Source of the DNA: Acanthosepion lycidas
Taxonomy: Eukaryota; Mollusca; Cephalopoda; Sepiida; Sepiidae
Assembly: GCA_963932145.1 (NCBI GenBank)
Contig: OZ010603.1
Span: 87,246,989-87,310,988 of the forward strand
Direction of reading: 5' to 3'
DNA: 64,000 nucleotides
Both the position numbers and the translations under genes were made by a program. A model generated the notes under the pieces. That model was not told the DNA's origin. It searched no databases and was given only the letters and a program-made list of their open reading frames with translations. Positions 1 to 12,179 of this stretch are shown piece after piece; within the stretch, counting starts at the first letter, position 1; each line of letters opens with the position of its first letter.

Positions 1-2129
1 CAAAGAACTCGAACACAAGTATGGAATAACAGAGATATATTACAAACAGGAATATATACAGAGAAGTAGAAGTGTTAGTCTGAACAATCAGGTTTAGTAG
101 AGAGAACAATGTAGTCTCGTCCAGTATCGGACTGCCTCTGACTCGACTCTTGACTCGACATAAACTACTGACGATATTCAGTCACCACACCCACTAGGGC
201 ATCATGTGGTACAAGGCCGGTTTTTTAACGTGGGATATCCGACCCCGTGGGCTGGCCCAAAAATATGCCCATTGAACCCTTATTCAGGGCCGGTTTACCT
301 CCCCGAACGAGACTCCGCCTCTCGGCGTAGCCACGTTCGGGTTCCTCTCCGCAAGAAGGCAGAGAGTTCAAACGCACAGTCGGTTCAGAAGTGAACGACT
401 GATGATATTCAGTCACACCCCACACTAGGGCGTCATGTGTCACAAGGCCTTTTTTCACGTGGGATTTCCGAGCCCGTGGCCTCGGCCCAAAAATATGCCC
501 ATTGAATCCGTATAAACGGGTTCAGGGCCGGTTTACCTCCCCGAAAGAGACTCCGCCCTTCGGCGTAGCCTCCATCGGGTTCCTCCCCGCCCGAAGGCAG
601 AGAGTTCAACCGAACAGCCGGTCAAGACTTGAGGGACTGACGATATTCAGTCCCCCCCCCATTGGGGCATCATGTGGCACAAGGACGGTAATTTAATGTG
701 GGATCTCCGAGCCCATGGGCTCGGCCCAAAAATATGACCATTGAACCCGTATGAACGGGTTAAGGGCCGGTTTACACCCCCCGCCCGCGAAAGAGACTCC
801 GCCCTTCGCCGAAGCTTCGTTCGGGTTCCTCCCCACCCGATAACAGAGTTCAAACGAACAGTCTGTTCAGAAGTGAACGACTGAGGATATTCAGTCACCC
901 TCTCACTGGGGCAGCATGTGACATAAGTTCGGTTATTTTTTGTGGGTTCTCCGAGCCTGTGAGCTCGGCCCAAAAATATGCCCATAGAACCCATATAAAC
1001 TGACTCAGGGCCGGTTTACCTCACCTAACGAGACTCCGCACCTCGGCGTAGCCTCCATCGAGTTCCTTCCCGCCCGAAGGCAGAGAGTTCAAACGAACAG
1101 CCGGTCAAGACTTGAGCAACTGACGATATTCAGTCATCCGCCAAAATGGGGCATCATGTGGCACAAGGCCGGTTATTTAATGTGGGAGTGCCGGCCCAAA
1201 ATATGCCCATTGAACCCCTGTAAACGGGTTCTGGGCCAGTTTACTTCCCCGAAAGAGACTCCGACCTTCCGCGTAGCCTAGTTCGGGTTCCTCCCCGCCC
1301 GATGGCAGAGAGTTCAACCGTACAGACGGTTCAGAAGTGAACGACTGACGATATTCAGTCACCCCCCCTCCCACACTGGCGCATCATGTCACACAAGGTC
1401 GATAATTTATTGTGGGATCTCCGAGCCCGTGGTCTCGACCCCAAAAGATGCCCATTAAACACGTATAAACTGGGTCAGGGCCGGTTTACCTCACCGAACG
1501 AGACTCCGCACCTCAGCGTAACCTCGTTCGGGTTGCTCCCTGCCCGAAGGGAGGGAGTTCAACCGAACAGTCGGTGTTCAGTCACCACCCCACCACTGAG
1601 GCGTCATATAGCACAAGGCTGTTTTTAACGTGGGATTTCCGAGCCCGTGGCCTCGGCCCAAAAATATGCCCATTGAATCCCTATAAACGGGTTCAGGGCC
1701 GGTTTACCTCCGCGAAAGAGACTCCGCCATTCGGCGTAGCCTCCTTCGGGTTCCTCCCCGACCGAAGGCAGAGAGTTCAACTGAACACTCGGTTCAGAAG
1801 TGAACGACTGACGATATTCAGTCACACCCCCACACACTTGGGCATCATGTCACATAAGGTCGGTTATTTATTGTGGGATCTTCGATCCCGTGGGCTCGGC
1901 CCAAAAATATGCCCATTAAATCCGTATAAACAGGCTTAGGGCCAGTTTACCTCCCCGAACGAGACTCCGCCTCTCGGCGTAGCCTCGTTCTTGTTCCTCT
2001 CTTCCCGAAGACAGAGAGTTCAACCGAACAGTCGTTTCAGAAGTGAACGACTGACTCCTTGCCTGAGGCGCAGTATATATTAAGTATGGAATAGTCCATT
2101 ATTATTATTATGGGTAAGATCCCATAACA
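1..2129 (-). mobile_element. Fossil LTR-like segment of a gypsy-type element
   Basis: Read on the minus strand, an LTR-like start (TGTTATGGGATC) lies at about 2129, and the segment runs left beyond the window edge. Most of it is the GC-rich tandem array annotated separately, which would then lie in the U3 part of the LTR. A protease remnant lies on the same strand just upstream of this start (2270-2580), which is the layout expected for the 3' end of an LTR retrotransposon. The second LTR and the other end of this one are not visible. The element is broken and old. The call rests on the TG start, the neighbouring protease and the shared strand, so it is tentative; a satellite lying beside an unrelated fossil is possible. 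Confidence 0.35.
190..2058. repeat. GC-rich tandem array, about 8 units of ~235 bp
   Basis: The motif around CCCAAAAATATGCCCATTGA recurs near 258, 486, 725, 969, 1195, 1440, 1659 and 1899, a period of about 220-245 bp. Each unit carries several self-complementary blocks: CCGAGCCCGTGGGCTCGG, AACCCGTATAAACGGGTT, and GACTG..CAGTC around a GATATT core. Units differ by substitutions and small indels. The array is much richer in GC and CpG than the rest of the window. Short open frames across it are not conserved between units, so they are not called as genes. Confidence 0.9.
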
Positions 2130-2269
2130 CACCCATTTCCGATGATATTGCGTAGCAGGGTTTTTTTAATATCTTTTTTTTTCTTTGGATCTATTTCCAA
2201 AGGTTCACTGAATTTTCTTTTTCATGATGATTTTTTTGGTTGTGCCATTGTTTGCAGTCTTTTTATATC

Positions 2270-2580
2270 GAATGTGTCGAAAATCGTGTCCAATGCCTCC
2301 TCTTGAGGGGGACCGTTAGCAACCTGTAACGGTCTCTTCCTAATTTGGTATTTCTTAAGACGTACATTATTAGTTTTTTCGTCATTCCGTTAAATGTTAA
2401 GTTTGTGATTATTTAACCCTCGAATTTTATCTTTCTCCCCGTAATTGATCTCGCAATTTTATCTGTTTTTAACATGACAGGATTGTTCAGTTTTCTCCAT
2501 GTTTGTAGGTTTATGATAGATAAGTCTGAACCAGAATCCACTTGTGACCTAAATTTAGTTTTTCATTTCAACTTGAGGCG
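2270..2580 (-). mobile_element. Fossil aspartic-protease fragment of a Ty3/gypsy-like element
   Basis: The minus-strand translation gives a retropepsin-like stretch with the active-site signature VDSGSD followed by LSIINLQTWRKL, then a downstream stretch TFNGMTKKLIMYVLRNT typical of the protease flap and C-terminal region in mag-like Ty3/gypsy elements. It lies between the putative LTR at its left and the 60-bp array at its right. The element is broken and only this small part of pol is recognisable. Family assignment rests on the motif pattern only. Confidence 0.55.
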
Positions 2581-2589
2581 GTAAAATCG

Positions 2590-5500
2590 GTTATCTTTAC
2601 TTAATGGTCACTTCCTTTTCCACTTTCTAATTTATGGTCACATAAGTTTCCTCACTTTACTTCATGGTCACTTCCTTTCCCTCTTTTTGCTTAATGGTCA
2701 TTTCCTTTTCCACTTTTTAATTCAGGGTCACTATCCTTTCGTCTCTTAACTTCATGAACACTCTCTTTTCCACTTTTGAATTAATGGTCACTTCGTTTTC
2801 CTGACATAATTTAATGTTCATTTTATTTTCCACTTATAATTCATGGTCACTTCCTTTTCCTCTCTTTACTTAATGGTCACTTCCTTTTAGACTTTTTAAT
2901 TCATGGCCACTTCCTTTTCCTATCTTTACTTAATGGTCACCTCCTTTTCCACTTTTTAATTCATGGCCACTTCCTTTTCCTCATTTTACTTAATGGTCAC
3001 TACCATTTCCACTATTTAATTCATGGTCATTTCCGTTCCGCTCTTTACTTAATGGTCACTTTCTTTTAGAATTTTTAATTCATGGACACTTCCTTTTCCT
3101 CTCTTTACTTAATGGTCACTTACTTTTTGACATTTTAATTCAGGGCCACTTTCTTTTCCTCTCTGTACTTAATCGTCACTTCCTTTTCCACATTTTCATA
3201 CAGGGTCAATTCCTTCTCCTCTGTTTACTAAATGTTCATTTCCTTTTCCACTTTATAATTCACGGCCACTTCCTTTTCCTCTCTTTACTTAATGGTCACT
3301 TCCTTTTCCACTTTATAATTCATGGCGAATTCCATTTCGTATCTTTACTTAATGGTCACTTCCTTTTCCACTTTTTAATTCATGGTCATTTCCGTTCCGC
3401 TCTTTACTTCATGGTCACTTCCTTTTCCACTTTTTAATTCAGGGCCATTTTCTTTTCCTCTCTTTACTTAATGGTCACTTCCTTATAGAATTTTAAATTA
3501 AAGGTCACTTCTTTTTCCTCTCTTTACTAATGGCCACTTACTTTTCCACTTTAAAATTCAGGGCCACTTCCTTTTCCTCTCTTTACTTAATGGACACGTC
3601 CCTTTCTACTTTATAATTCATGGTTACTTCCATTTCCACACTTTACTTAATGTTCACTTCCATTTCCAATTTTTAATTTATGGCCACTTCCTTTTCCTCT
3701 CTTTACTTAATGGTCATTTCCTTTTCCACTTTTTAATTCATGGCCACTTCCTTTTCCACTCATTACTTAATGGTCACATCTTTTTCCACTTTTTAATTCA
3801 AGGCCATTTCTTTTTCCTCTCATTATTTAATGCTCATTTCCTTTTCCAATTTGTAATTCATTGTCATTTCCTTTTCCTCTCTTTAATTGATGGTCACTTC
3901 CTTTTCCACTTTATAATTCATGGCCACTTCCTTTTCCTCTGTTTACTTAATGGTCAATACCTTTGCCGCTTTATAATTCATGGCCGCATACTTTTCCACT
4001 CTTTACTTAATGGACATTTTATTTTCCACTTTTTAATTCGTGGCCACTTCCTATTCCTCTCTTTACTTAATGGTCACTTCCTTTTCCACTTTTTAATTCC
4101 TTTACCTCTCTTTCCTTAATAGTCAATTCCTTTCCACTTTTTAATTCATGCCGACTTCCTTTTCCTCTCTTTATGTAATGGCCATTTCCTTTTCCACTTT
4201 ATAATTCATTGTCACTTCCTTTTGCTTTCTTTACTTAATGCCACTTCCTTTTTCTCTCTTTACTTAATGGACATTTCCTTTACAACTTTTTAATACATAG
4301 CCACTTCCTTTTCCTCTCTTACCTTAAGGTTCACTTCCTTTTTACTTTATAATTCATGGCCACTTCCTTTTCCACTCTTTACTTAAGGGTCACTTCCTTT
4401 TCCACTTTATAATTCACGGCCACTTCCTTTTCCTCTCTTTACTTAATGGTCAGTTCATTTTCATCTTTATAATTCATGGTCAATTCCTTTTCCTCTCTTT
4501 GCTTAATGTCAATTCTTTTCCTCTTTTGAATTCATGGCCACATCCTTTTCCTCTCTTTAATTAATGGTCATTTCCGTTTCCACTTTTTAATTCTTGGCCA
4601 CTTCCTTTTCCTCTTTTTACTTAATGGTCATTTCCCTTTAGATTTTTAATTCATGGCCACATACTTTTCCTCTCTTTATTTCATGGTCATTTGCTTTTCC
4701 AATTTCTAATTCATTGTCATTTCCTTTTCCTATCTTTACTTAATGACCACTTTCTTTTCCTTTCTTTAATTGATGATCACTTCCTTTTCCACTTTACCTT
4801 TCATGGCGACGTCCTTTTCCTCTCTTTACTTAATGATCACTTCTTTTTCCACTTTATAATTCATGACCACTTCCTTTTCCTCTCTTTACTTAACGGACAA
4901 TTCCTTTTTCTTTTTTATTTCATCACCACTTCCTTTTCCTCTCTTTCCTTTATGGTCACTTCACTTTCCACTTTTTAATTCAGGGCCATTTCCTTTTCCT
5001 CTCTTAATGGTCACTTATTTTTCCACTTTTTAATTCATGGCCACTTCCTTTTCCTCTCTTTACTCAATGGTCACTTCCTTTTCCTCATTTTAATTCATGG
5101 CCATTTCCTTTTCCTCTCTTACCATCATGTTCACTTCCTTTTCCTGTCTTTACTTAAGGGTCACTTTCATTTCCAATTTTTAAATTATGGCCGCTTCCTT
5201 TTCTTCTCTTTACTTAATGGTTACTTCCTTTTCCGCTTTATAATTCATGGCCACTTCCTATTCCTCTCTTTACTTAATGGTCATTTCCTTTTCCACTTTA
5301 TAAGTCATGGCCACTTCCTTTTTCTCTCTTTCATTAATGGTCATTTCCTTTTACACTTATAAATACATGGCCAATTCCTTTTCCTCTCTTTACTTAATGG
5401 TCACCACTTTTTAATTCATGGCCAATTCCTTTTCCTCTCATTACTTAATGGTCACTTCCTTTTCCACTTTTTAATTCATGGCCACTTCCTTTTCCGCTCT

Positions 5501-7755
5501 TTACTTAATGTTCACTTCCTTTTCCACTTTTTAATTTATCGGCACTTCCTTTTCCTCTCTTTACCTAATGGTCACTTCCATTTCGACTTTACAATTCATG
5601 GTCACTTCCATTTCCACTCTTTACTTAATGTTCACTTCCATTACCATTTTTTAATTTATGGCCCCTTCCTTTTCCTCTCCTTATTTAATGGTCATTTCCT
5701 TTTCCACTTTTTAATTCAGGGCCATTTCCTTTTCGTCTATTTATTTAATGATCATTTCCTTTTCCACTTTTTAATTCAGGGCCATTTCCTTTTCCTCTCT
5801 TTACTTCATGGTCATTTCATTTTCCTCATTTTAATTCATGGCCATTTCCTTTTCCTCTCTTACCTTAATGGTCACTTCCTTTTCCTCTGATTTACTTAAG
5901 GGTCACTTTCATTTCCAGTTTTTAAATTATGGCCACTTCCTTTTCCTCTCTTTACTTAATGGTCACTTCCGTTTCCGCTTTATAATTCATGGCCACTTCC
6001 TATCCCTCTGTTTACTTAATGGTCATTTCCTTTTCCACTTTGTAAGTCATGGCCACTTCATTTTTCTCTCTTTCCTTAATGGTCATTTCTTATTACACTT
6101 ATAAATACATGGCCAATTCCTTTTCCTCTCATTACTTAACGGAAACTTCCTTTTCCACTTTATAATTCATGGCCACTTCCACTTCCTCTCTTTACTTAAC
6201 GGTCACTTCCTTTTACACTTTATAAATCATGGACACTTCCTTTTCCTCTCTTTACTTAAATGGTCACCAATTTTTCCACTTTTTAATTCATGGCCACTTC
6301 CTTTTCCTCTCATTACTTAATGGTCACTTCCTTTTCCACTTTTTAATTCATGGCAACTTCCTTTACCTCTCTTTACTTAATAGTTACTTCCTTTTCCTCC
6401 CTTTACTTAATGGTCACTTCCTTTTCCACTTCATAATTAATGGCCACTTCCTTTTCCTCTCTTTACATAATGGTCACTTCCTTTTCCACTTTTTAATTCA
6501 TGGCCACTGCCTTTTCCTCTCTTTACGTAATGGTCACTACATTTTCCTCTGATTTACTTAAGGGTCCCTTTCATTTCCAGTTTTTAAATTATGGCCACTT
6601 CCTTTTCCTCTCTTTACTTAATGTTCACTTCCATTTCCTCTTTTTAATTTATGGCCACTTTCTTTACGCCTCTTAACTTAATGGTGACTTCCTTTTCCAC
6701 TTCATAATTAATGGCCACTTCCTTTTCCTCTCTTTACTTAATGGTCACTTCTTTTCCACTTTTTAATTCATGGCCAATTCCTTTTCCTCACTTTACTTAA
6801 TGGTAACATCCTTTTCCACTTTATAATTCATGGCCATTTCCTTTTCCTCTATTTACTTAATGTTCACTTCCGTTTCCTCTTTTTAATTCATGGCCACTTC
6901 CTTTACGTCTCTTAACTTCATGGTCACTTCCTTTTCCACTTCCTAATTAATGGCCTCTTCCTTTTCCTCTCTTTACATAGTGGCCACTTCCTTTTCCTCT
7001 CTTTACTTAATGGTCACTTCCTTTTCCGCTTTATATTTTATGCCCATTTCCTTTTCCTCTCTTTACTTATTGTTCACTTCCTTTTCCTCTTTTTAATTCG
7101 CCATGAATTCCTTTACGTCTCTTAACTTAATGGTCTCTTCCTTTTCCTCTCTTTACTTAATTGACACTTCTTTTCCAATTTTTAATTCATGGCCATTTCC
7201 TTTACCTCTCTTTACTTAATGGTCATTTCCTTTTCCACTTTTTAATTCATGGCCACTTCCTTTACCTCTCTTTACTAATGGTCACTTCCTTTTCCTCTTT
7301 TTAATTCATGGCCACTTCCATTTCCTCTCTTTACTAATGGTCTCTTCCTTTTCCTCTCTTTACTTAATTGACACTTCTTTTCCTCTTTTTAATTCATGGC
7401 CACTTCCATTTCCTCTCTTTCCTTAATCGTCACTACCTTTTTCACTTCATAATTAATGGCCACTTCCTTTTCCTCTCTTTACTTAATGATCACTTCCTTT
7501 TCCTTTTTTAATTCATCACCACTTCCTTTTCCTCTCTTTACTTAATGGTCACTTCCTTTTCCACTTTTTAATTCATGGCCATTTCCTTTTCCTCTCTTTA
7601 TTTAATGCTCACTTTCTTTTCCACTTTTTAATTCATGGCCATTTCCTTTTCCTCTCTTTACTTAATGGTCACTTCCTTTTCGACTTTTTAATTCATTGCC
7701 ACTTTCTTTTCCTCTCTTTACTTAACGGTCACTTCCATTTCCTCTCTTTACTTAA
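2590..7755. repeat. Pyrimidine-rich tandem array with a 60-bp period
   Basis: About 86 units of roughly 60 bp. Successive 60-base stretches stay in register over long runs, for example 4981-5400 and 7441-7740. Each unit is a dimer of two similar ~30-bp halves, CTTAATGGTCACTTCCTTTT and AATTCATGGCCACTTCCTTTT, joined by CCACTTTTT and CCTCTCTTTA. Units diverge noticeably by substitutions and 1-2 bp indels, so this is an older array than the one at 45.5-52.5 kb. One strand is nearly all pyrimidine over long runs. The repetitive frames across it (e.g. 4691-4978, 5838-6104, 6229-6552) are by-products of the repeat and not genes. Confidence 0.95.
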
Positions 7756-8140
7756 TACTCTTTTCTTATCTTTGTTTAATTTTCTCTGTCCTTTCCTCTA
7801 TTTAGTTAATTCTCACTTCATTTCCCTCGAGTTGCTTACGAGTCACTTACCTCACTTTTCCTATTATTATTCCCTCCCCTTTTCGCTGATTGTTTCGTGG
7901 CCAATCTTCTTATTTCTCTTTATTTTATTATGTCTTCCCTTTGTGTTCTTTGCTTAAACGTTAGTCACCTTTGTTACTTGAAGAAATTTATTCATGTGCA
8001 ATTCAATGCATTTTTTCATATTTTTATATTTCTTGTAAATATTTTATCAACATGATGATACATAATTTGATATACACTACTTGTCTTTCATGTAATTGTC
8101 GTTATAACTTAATCTTTTATTATTTGCTTGTGTCGTTACC
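7756..8140. other. AT-rich spacer, nothing recognised
   Basis: T-rich sequence that begins as a decayed edge of the 60-bp array and then becomes ordinary AT-rich DNA. Two short open frames (7772-7957, 7971-8219) have no recognisable motif and biased hydrophobic composition caused by T-richness. Confidence 0.5.
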
Positions 8141-8919
8141 CATTTATATATATATATATGTATATAACGCAGGATGTTTGTGTGTGTGTAAAGAATGCAC
8201 GGCCGGAATTTTTAACTGATTTGCACCAAGATTTACATGTACATGCTCCAAGTTACCGAAAATGCCAAGACCGAATTTGCATTTCCCAACTCTCATCGAT
8301 AGTGGAAATAATCGATGTTTAATGCTCCTACGGCAGTTTTCATTTAGTTTACGGCCATTTTCTACTGACCAGAGTGAGCGCCTATAGCTGGCTGCCACGA
8401 ATAGGCAGGAAGATTCTATTGGCCAGCGTGAGAGCCAACAACTGATTGACACAATGTTAACTAGCATGCTAGCAAGCAAAAAATAATCGATAGCTGCATT
8501 AGTCACAAGTGGGGAAATATTGAAATCTGCATGGCACTTTACTCCAATTGGCTCATTCGCTTACTTAAACTCAACGTTGATTCCGCAGAACTGGGTTGGG
8601 TCATAAAAAGTATTTGTTGTTAACATTCTTTTTCCATTCGGTTTTTCAAGTTACGAGTCCTTTTTTTAAAGCTGATCGTTTTGCTTTCATTTTGTTTAGT
8701 TCTTTTTTCATAACAGATTTAATGTTTAGTATAGAGCTTAGAAAAAATTCGCAGTGTAAGATAGGCTAGGAGTAAGGCATGTAGCAACATCACCACGGCA
8801 AAGGGCACTCTTTTAAATGCAAGGAAGGGCAAAAGTATTTTAAGTCGAGTAATAGCGATTGCTGTATGAGTCGTACGATTTTTGAATCAAGCACGGGCAA
8901 TGCCGGGTCATGCTGCTAG
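8141..8919 (+). mobile_element. Helitron-like non-autonomous element
   Basis: The segment begins in a short (AT)n tract and ends CACGGGCAATGCCGGG..TGCTGCTAG, followed by T and an (AT)n tract once the inserted LTR (8920-10604) is removed. A GC-rich short hairpin followed by CTRR and insertion before T is the pattern of Helitron 3' ends. The early part (CGGCCGGAATTTTTAACTGA..GATTTACATG) resembles in style the start of the second Helitron-like element at 60.5 kb. There is no Rep/helicase coding. A 5' TC terminus was not seen. The short frames inside (8128-8322 and 8144-8506) are not convincing genes. Confidence 0.4.
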
Positions 8920-10604
8920 TGTGACGTCCCCCCGGTGTCGCTGCGCCAAATGTAACGTCTGCCTAGCCGCGTCCGTCGTGCTATCCTGTCCTGTGACGAC
9001 CAACTGGCTTGGTATTGGTCGCGGCACCAAATGTGACGTTCTAACCTTTTGGTGATTCGGATGGGAATCTGGTTAGTTTCGGTATCAGCCTTGTCGTTCC
9101 CAGATCGCTTCCAACGTCTGATTACCGAAGTAATTGCTTTGATATCCAGTCTAACCTACCCACGTTGTGAATTGATCTTAGGCAGACGAAATCAATCAGT
9201 CGCCGGGCCGTAATGCAAGTCGAGTTCGAACAAGGGTGATATCGCACAAGTATATGTAAAAGAAAAGAAAATAATAACTCGAAAAGTTCAAATCTGTTAA
9301 AAAAGGATAACAATATTTTATATATGGTTGCTGAATACAGGACTGCGTTCATTTCTCAACCCGCTATATGGATTCGTGACACTTTGTGTTTGTTAGGCAA
9401 GTCTTAACATTTTAAGTTGTTTGTTCTTTAAGAAACTGGTTCTTGGTGTATCTTCAGGTGATATTCGTAAAACTTGTTTTGGTGGTGTGAGTCTAAGTCG
9501 TTCTTCAAAAATAAATTGTTCTTGGTTAGAAATTGAGTTCGGAATTTGCACGAATCTTAGCTTCTTCGAGGCGGGTCTTCAGAGCTCTCAGCCCACTGCA
9601 ACTGCTATCTGTCTCCAACCACAACTGCGACTTGAACTCGAAATCAACTCAACTTAACTAGCTGCGACTCTGCTTATATGGACGCCGACCAAAACCGGGG
9701 TGGGCTTGTCGGGGTTTGAGGTTCCTTGATAATTCTAAACCCACAATCCACTTCTTTGTTTTCGGTCAGGAAAATTTTATTATTTTCCATTTTTGGAAGT
9801 TTTCCCACCTTCTTCTGTTCTCATATTGGTATCTCACCCATACCCTCAGAGGGTGTCAACGGGTTTCCCCTCTCTCTCACAGTGGTATCTCACACCTATC
9901 CCTTCAGGGGGGCGCAACAGGCCTCCTCTCCTTCTTCACATGATTACCTTCGGCTAACGCTCATGCCACCATTCAGCCAATGGGCGCTCAGCAGAGTGGG
10001 TGTGGCCAGACTAGCCTCGGTTTAAAAAATCTTGCTCAAAGAAAAAAAAATTATCTTCCCTTTTTTTTTTTCTTTCTTTTCCTTTTCTTTCTTCTCTTCG
10101 AGGAGACCTAACACCCTAGACTCTTTATCTTAACCGGATCACCTGGAATTCGTCAACCAGCTTTTCGCCAGCATCAAGTGGGTGGTCATATAATGAGATC
10201 GCATTCTGGCGTTAATTGAAAATAATTTTCTTATCATAGCCAGACCCTGGTACAAAACAGATGCCTTTTTCAAAAGATCTTCGTAGATAGCCAACGGCTC
10301 GGTCTTTTGTTTTTGTAATTCTGCGGACATTTTCTGCGACCTAAATAATTTTTATCTATTTAGAATTCTGCCCTGTAGGTCATTTGACCAGCCTGGAATT
10401 TTCACCCGCCCCGTAACATAAATCAGATTAAATCCAGTATCTTCCTTTCTCGATAATGGAAATAAAAAATTTTACCACTTTTCTTTGTCAGAAAAATAAC
10501 ACCGCTTAGTGTCCTTTTCGTGATGGCTTCTTATCACCTAACTTTAATTCTCGCATTTCTTTTTTTTTCTTCTTTCTTTTTTTAGCAAGCTAAATAGTGT
10601 CACA
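8920..10604 (-). mobile_element. Solo LTR of a Ty3/gypsy-type element
   Basis: About 1.69 kb, with TG..CA ends on the minus strand (TGTGACACTATTTAG start, GGACGTCACA end). It is flanked on both sides by CTAG (8916-8919 and 10605-10608), a 4-bp target duplication. It is closely related to the plus-strand LTR at 57692-59366 and more distantly to the LTRs of the full element at 22006-32789. A promoter-like block CATATAAGCAGAGTCGCA (minus strand, near 9668-9685) is shared with the other copy. The last ~130 bp contain two repeats of a CGTCACATTTGG(T/C)GC..GCGAC module. No internal coding region is present, so it arose by LTR-LTR recombination. It is a fossil with an intact outline. Confidence 0.85.
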
Positions 10605-10607
10605 CTA

Positions 10608-10645
<38 letters not shown>
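10605..10645. repeat. CTAGT plus (AT)n tract
   Basis: Right-hand target duplication CTAG followed by about 35 bp of alternating AT. This is the continuation of the host sequence that the solo LTR interrupted. Confidence 0.8.
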
Positions 10646-10647
<2 letters not shown>

Positions 10648-11770
10648 ATTTCCATATGTAGATACGCCATGATATTGGTAAGTAACTATGTATTATAAAT
10701 ACTTTTATAAATACTTAGATAAGAATATTTATATTTACATTGTAATTCTACCTTTCTAACATGAAATAACTAAATTCTGCGTACGTGTGTGAGTTTTTAA
10801 ATTTTCCTGATTATTTTACATACAAAATTCATACTTTTACCTTATCCTTATATTAAATGTAAATATTAAATTCAATTTTTTTTTTTTTTTGAACGACATT
10901 ACCTTATAATATATGGACTGTCCCCACTTTAAAATAACCATATGTATTTACCAAATTCAACGATTGAAGATTGCTTGTCCATCCCACATAATGTTTAATA
11001 TCTAAAAATCACTAAACTAATTGAGTTTCTTTTTCCTACGTTTTTAGATAAGACGTTTAGCCATCTTGACACCATTTTGTCGTAATAATCACTGGAAAAC
11101 CATTTGAGTTATTCAGCTAGAAACTTTTTTTTTTAAATTATAAAATCGTTTTGTGTCAGCCCCACAGTTTTCCAACTGAGCAATGGTCTGAAAAAAATTC
11201 ACTTAGCCTTCAGAAACGGTACCAATATTAATAATCTGGCTTCCAATTATCCAGCAATAAAAATTGTCGGCATTGAATAATCCATTGAAGTTCATATGCC
11301 GTAAAACAAAACAAACCAAACCAAAACAAAAAACAGGTATTCCATGTTTCCGACCACGTTTACGGAGGTTTCGTATTTTAAACAAACGATCACTAAATAT
11401 AGATTGCAAAATGGCAGCTTTGGGGGTGAATATAAGAACAGAGCTCTGTTTCTTCTGGCAAAAGGTGTGATTACTATAGACAGTGCATGTGGGAAATGTG
11501 GAAGTTGTAAAAAGAATAGTAAGTACAAAATAGCGTTGTAGAAAGCAGTTCAAATTGTAAGGTCAGAGATTCTTACTGAACAGATTGAAAGAGGAACAGA
11601 GAAAAACAACAGCTTAGTGAGTTTCAGTAAATGGATTGTCGAACAAAGTTTAGGAGAAATAACAAAAAGACAAAATCAATTAAGAGCTACGAAGGACAGG
11701 AAATTGTGGAGAGCCATGATCGCCAACGTTCTGTAGGGACACAGTACACACAGAAGAATAAAAAGCGTCA
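10646..11770. other. AT-rich DNA without recognised genes
   Basis: No coding region recognised. A segment at about 11262-11330 (GTCGGCATTGAATAATCCATTG .. ATATGCCGTAAAACAAA) is a dispersed repeat that recurs three times in tandem at 61.5-61.8 kb. The overlapping short open frames on both strands at 11203-11553 have no family motifs and lie across that repeat. Confidence 0.45.
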
Positions 11771-11772
11771 TA

Positions 11773-11851
11773 TTAGGTTGGTGCAAAAATAATGTCGTTT
11801 TTCTTTTGAAGTTGAACGTGAAAAAACGACATTATTTTTGCACCGACCTAA
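11773..11851. mobile_element. Palindromic mariner-type MITE, copy 1
   Basis: A 79-bp element with near-perfect inverted arms: TTAGGTTGGTGCAAAAATAA at the left and its complement at the right, around an ~18-bp loop. It is flanked by TA on both sides (11771-11772 and 11852-11853). The arms are of the same type as the ends of mariner-derived miniature elements (MADE1-like, known in vertebrates). Copies 2 and 3 lie at 17672 and 60622. Confidence 0.9.
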
Positions 11852-12082
11852 TAGCAACAGTTCAGATTTTAAGGTCACATAACAGGAAAAACGGAAAAGA
11901 CATATCAGCGACGATACTTGATTTCAGCAGATTGGAATGCTCCGTTTTGCACCCGAGGAAAGACGGGAAGGTCATGTCAGAGATGCTACTTGGTTTCAAT
12001 CAGAAAATAAAGGAAAGATAAATAAAGTAAACAAAATTCAAATAGAAATGCTGTGAGATTTTCACTACTAAATAATAAATAC

Positions 12083-12176
12083 AGTGTAACCCGGATATAA
12101 TGGAGTTGTCGGGACCGGAGAAGAAGTCTCTTATATCCGGGTTTCTCTTATATCCGGATTTGGTCTATTAAAGTAA
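12083..12176 (+). mobile_element. Pogo/Tigger-like element end
   Basis: CAGTGTAACCCGGATATAAT followed by two inverted copies of the TATCCGG block (near 12130 and 12150) resembles the terminal region of pogo/Tigger-type DNA transposons, which begin CAGT and carry subterminal repeats. Only one end is seen. No transposase was recognised nearby. Confidence 0.4.
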
Positions 12177-12179
12177 TAG

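Noticed and set aside
206-1939. Short open frames on both strands in the GC-rich array
   Set aside because: They are not conserved between units and are interrupted at different places in each; the repeat explains them.
4691-6552. Phe/Leu/His-rich open frames in the 60-bp array
   Set aside because: They arise only because 60 is a multiple of three and occasional copies lack the usual stop; no start context or domain.
2590-7755. CRISPR-like array
   Set aside because: There are no unique spacers; every part of the unit is repeated, and the surrounding DNA is eukaryotic in character.
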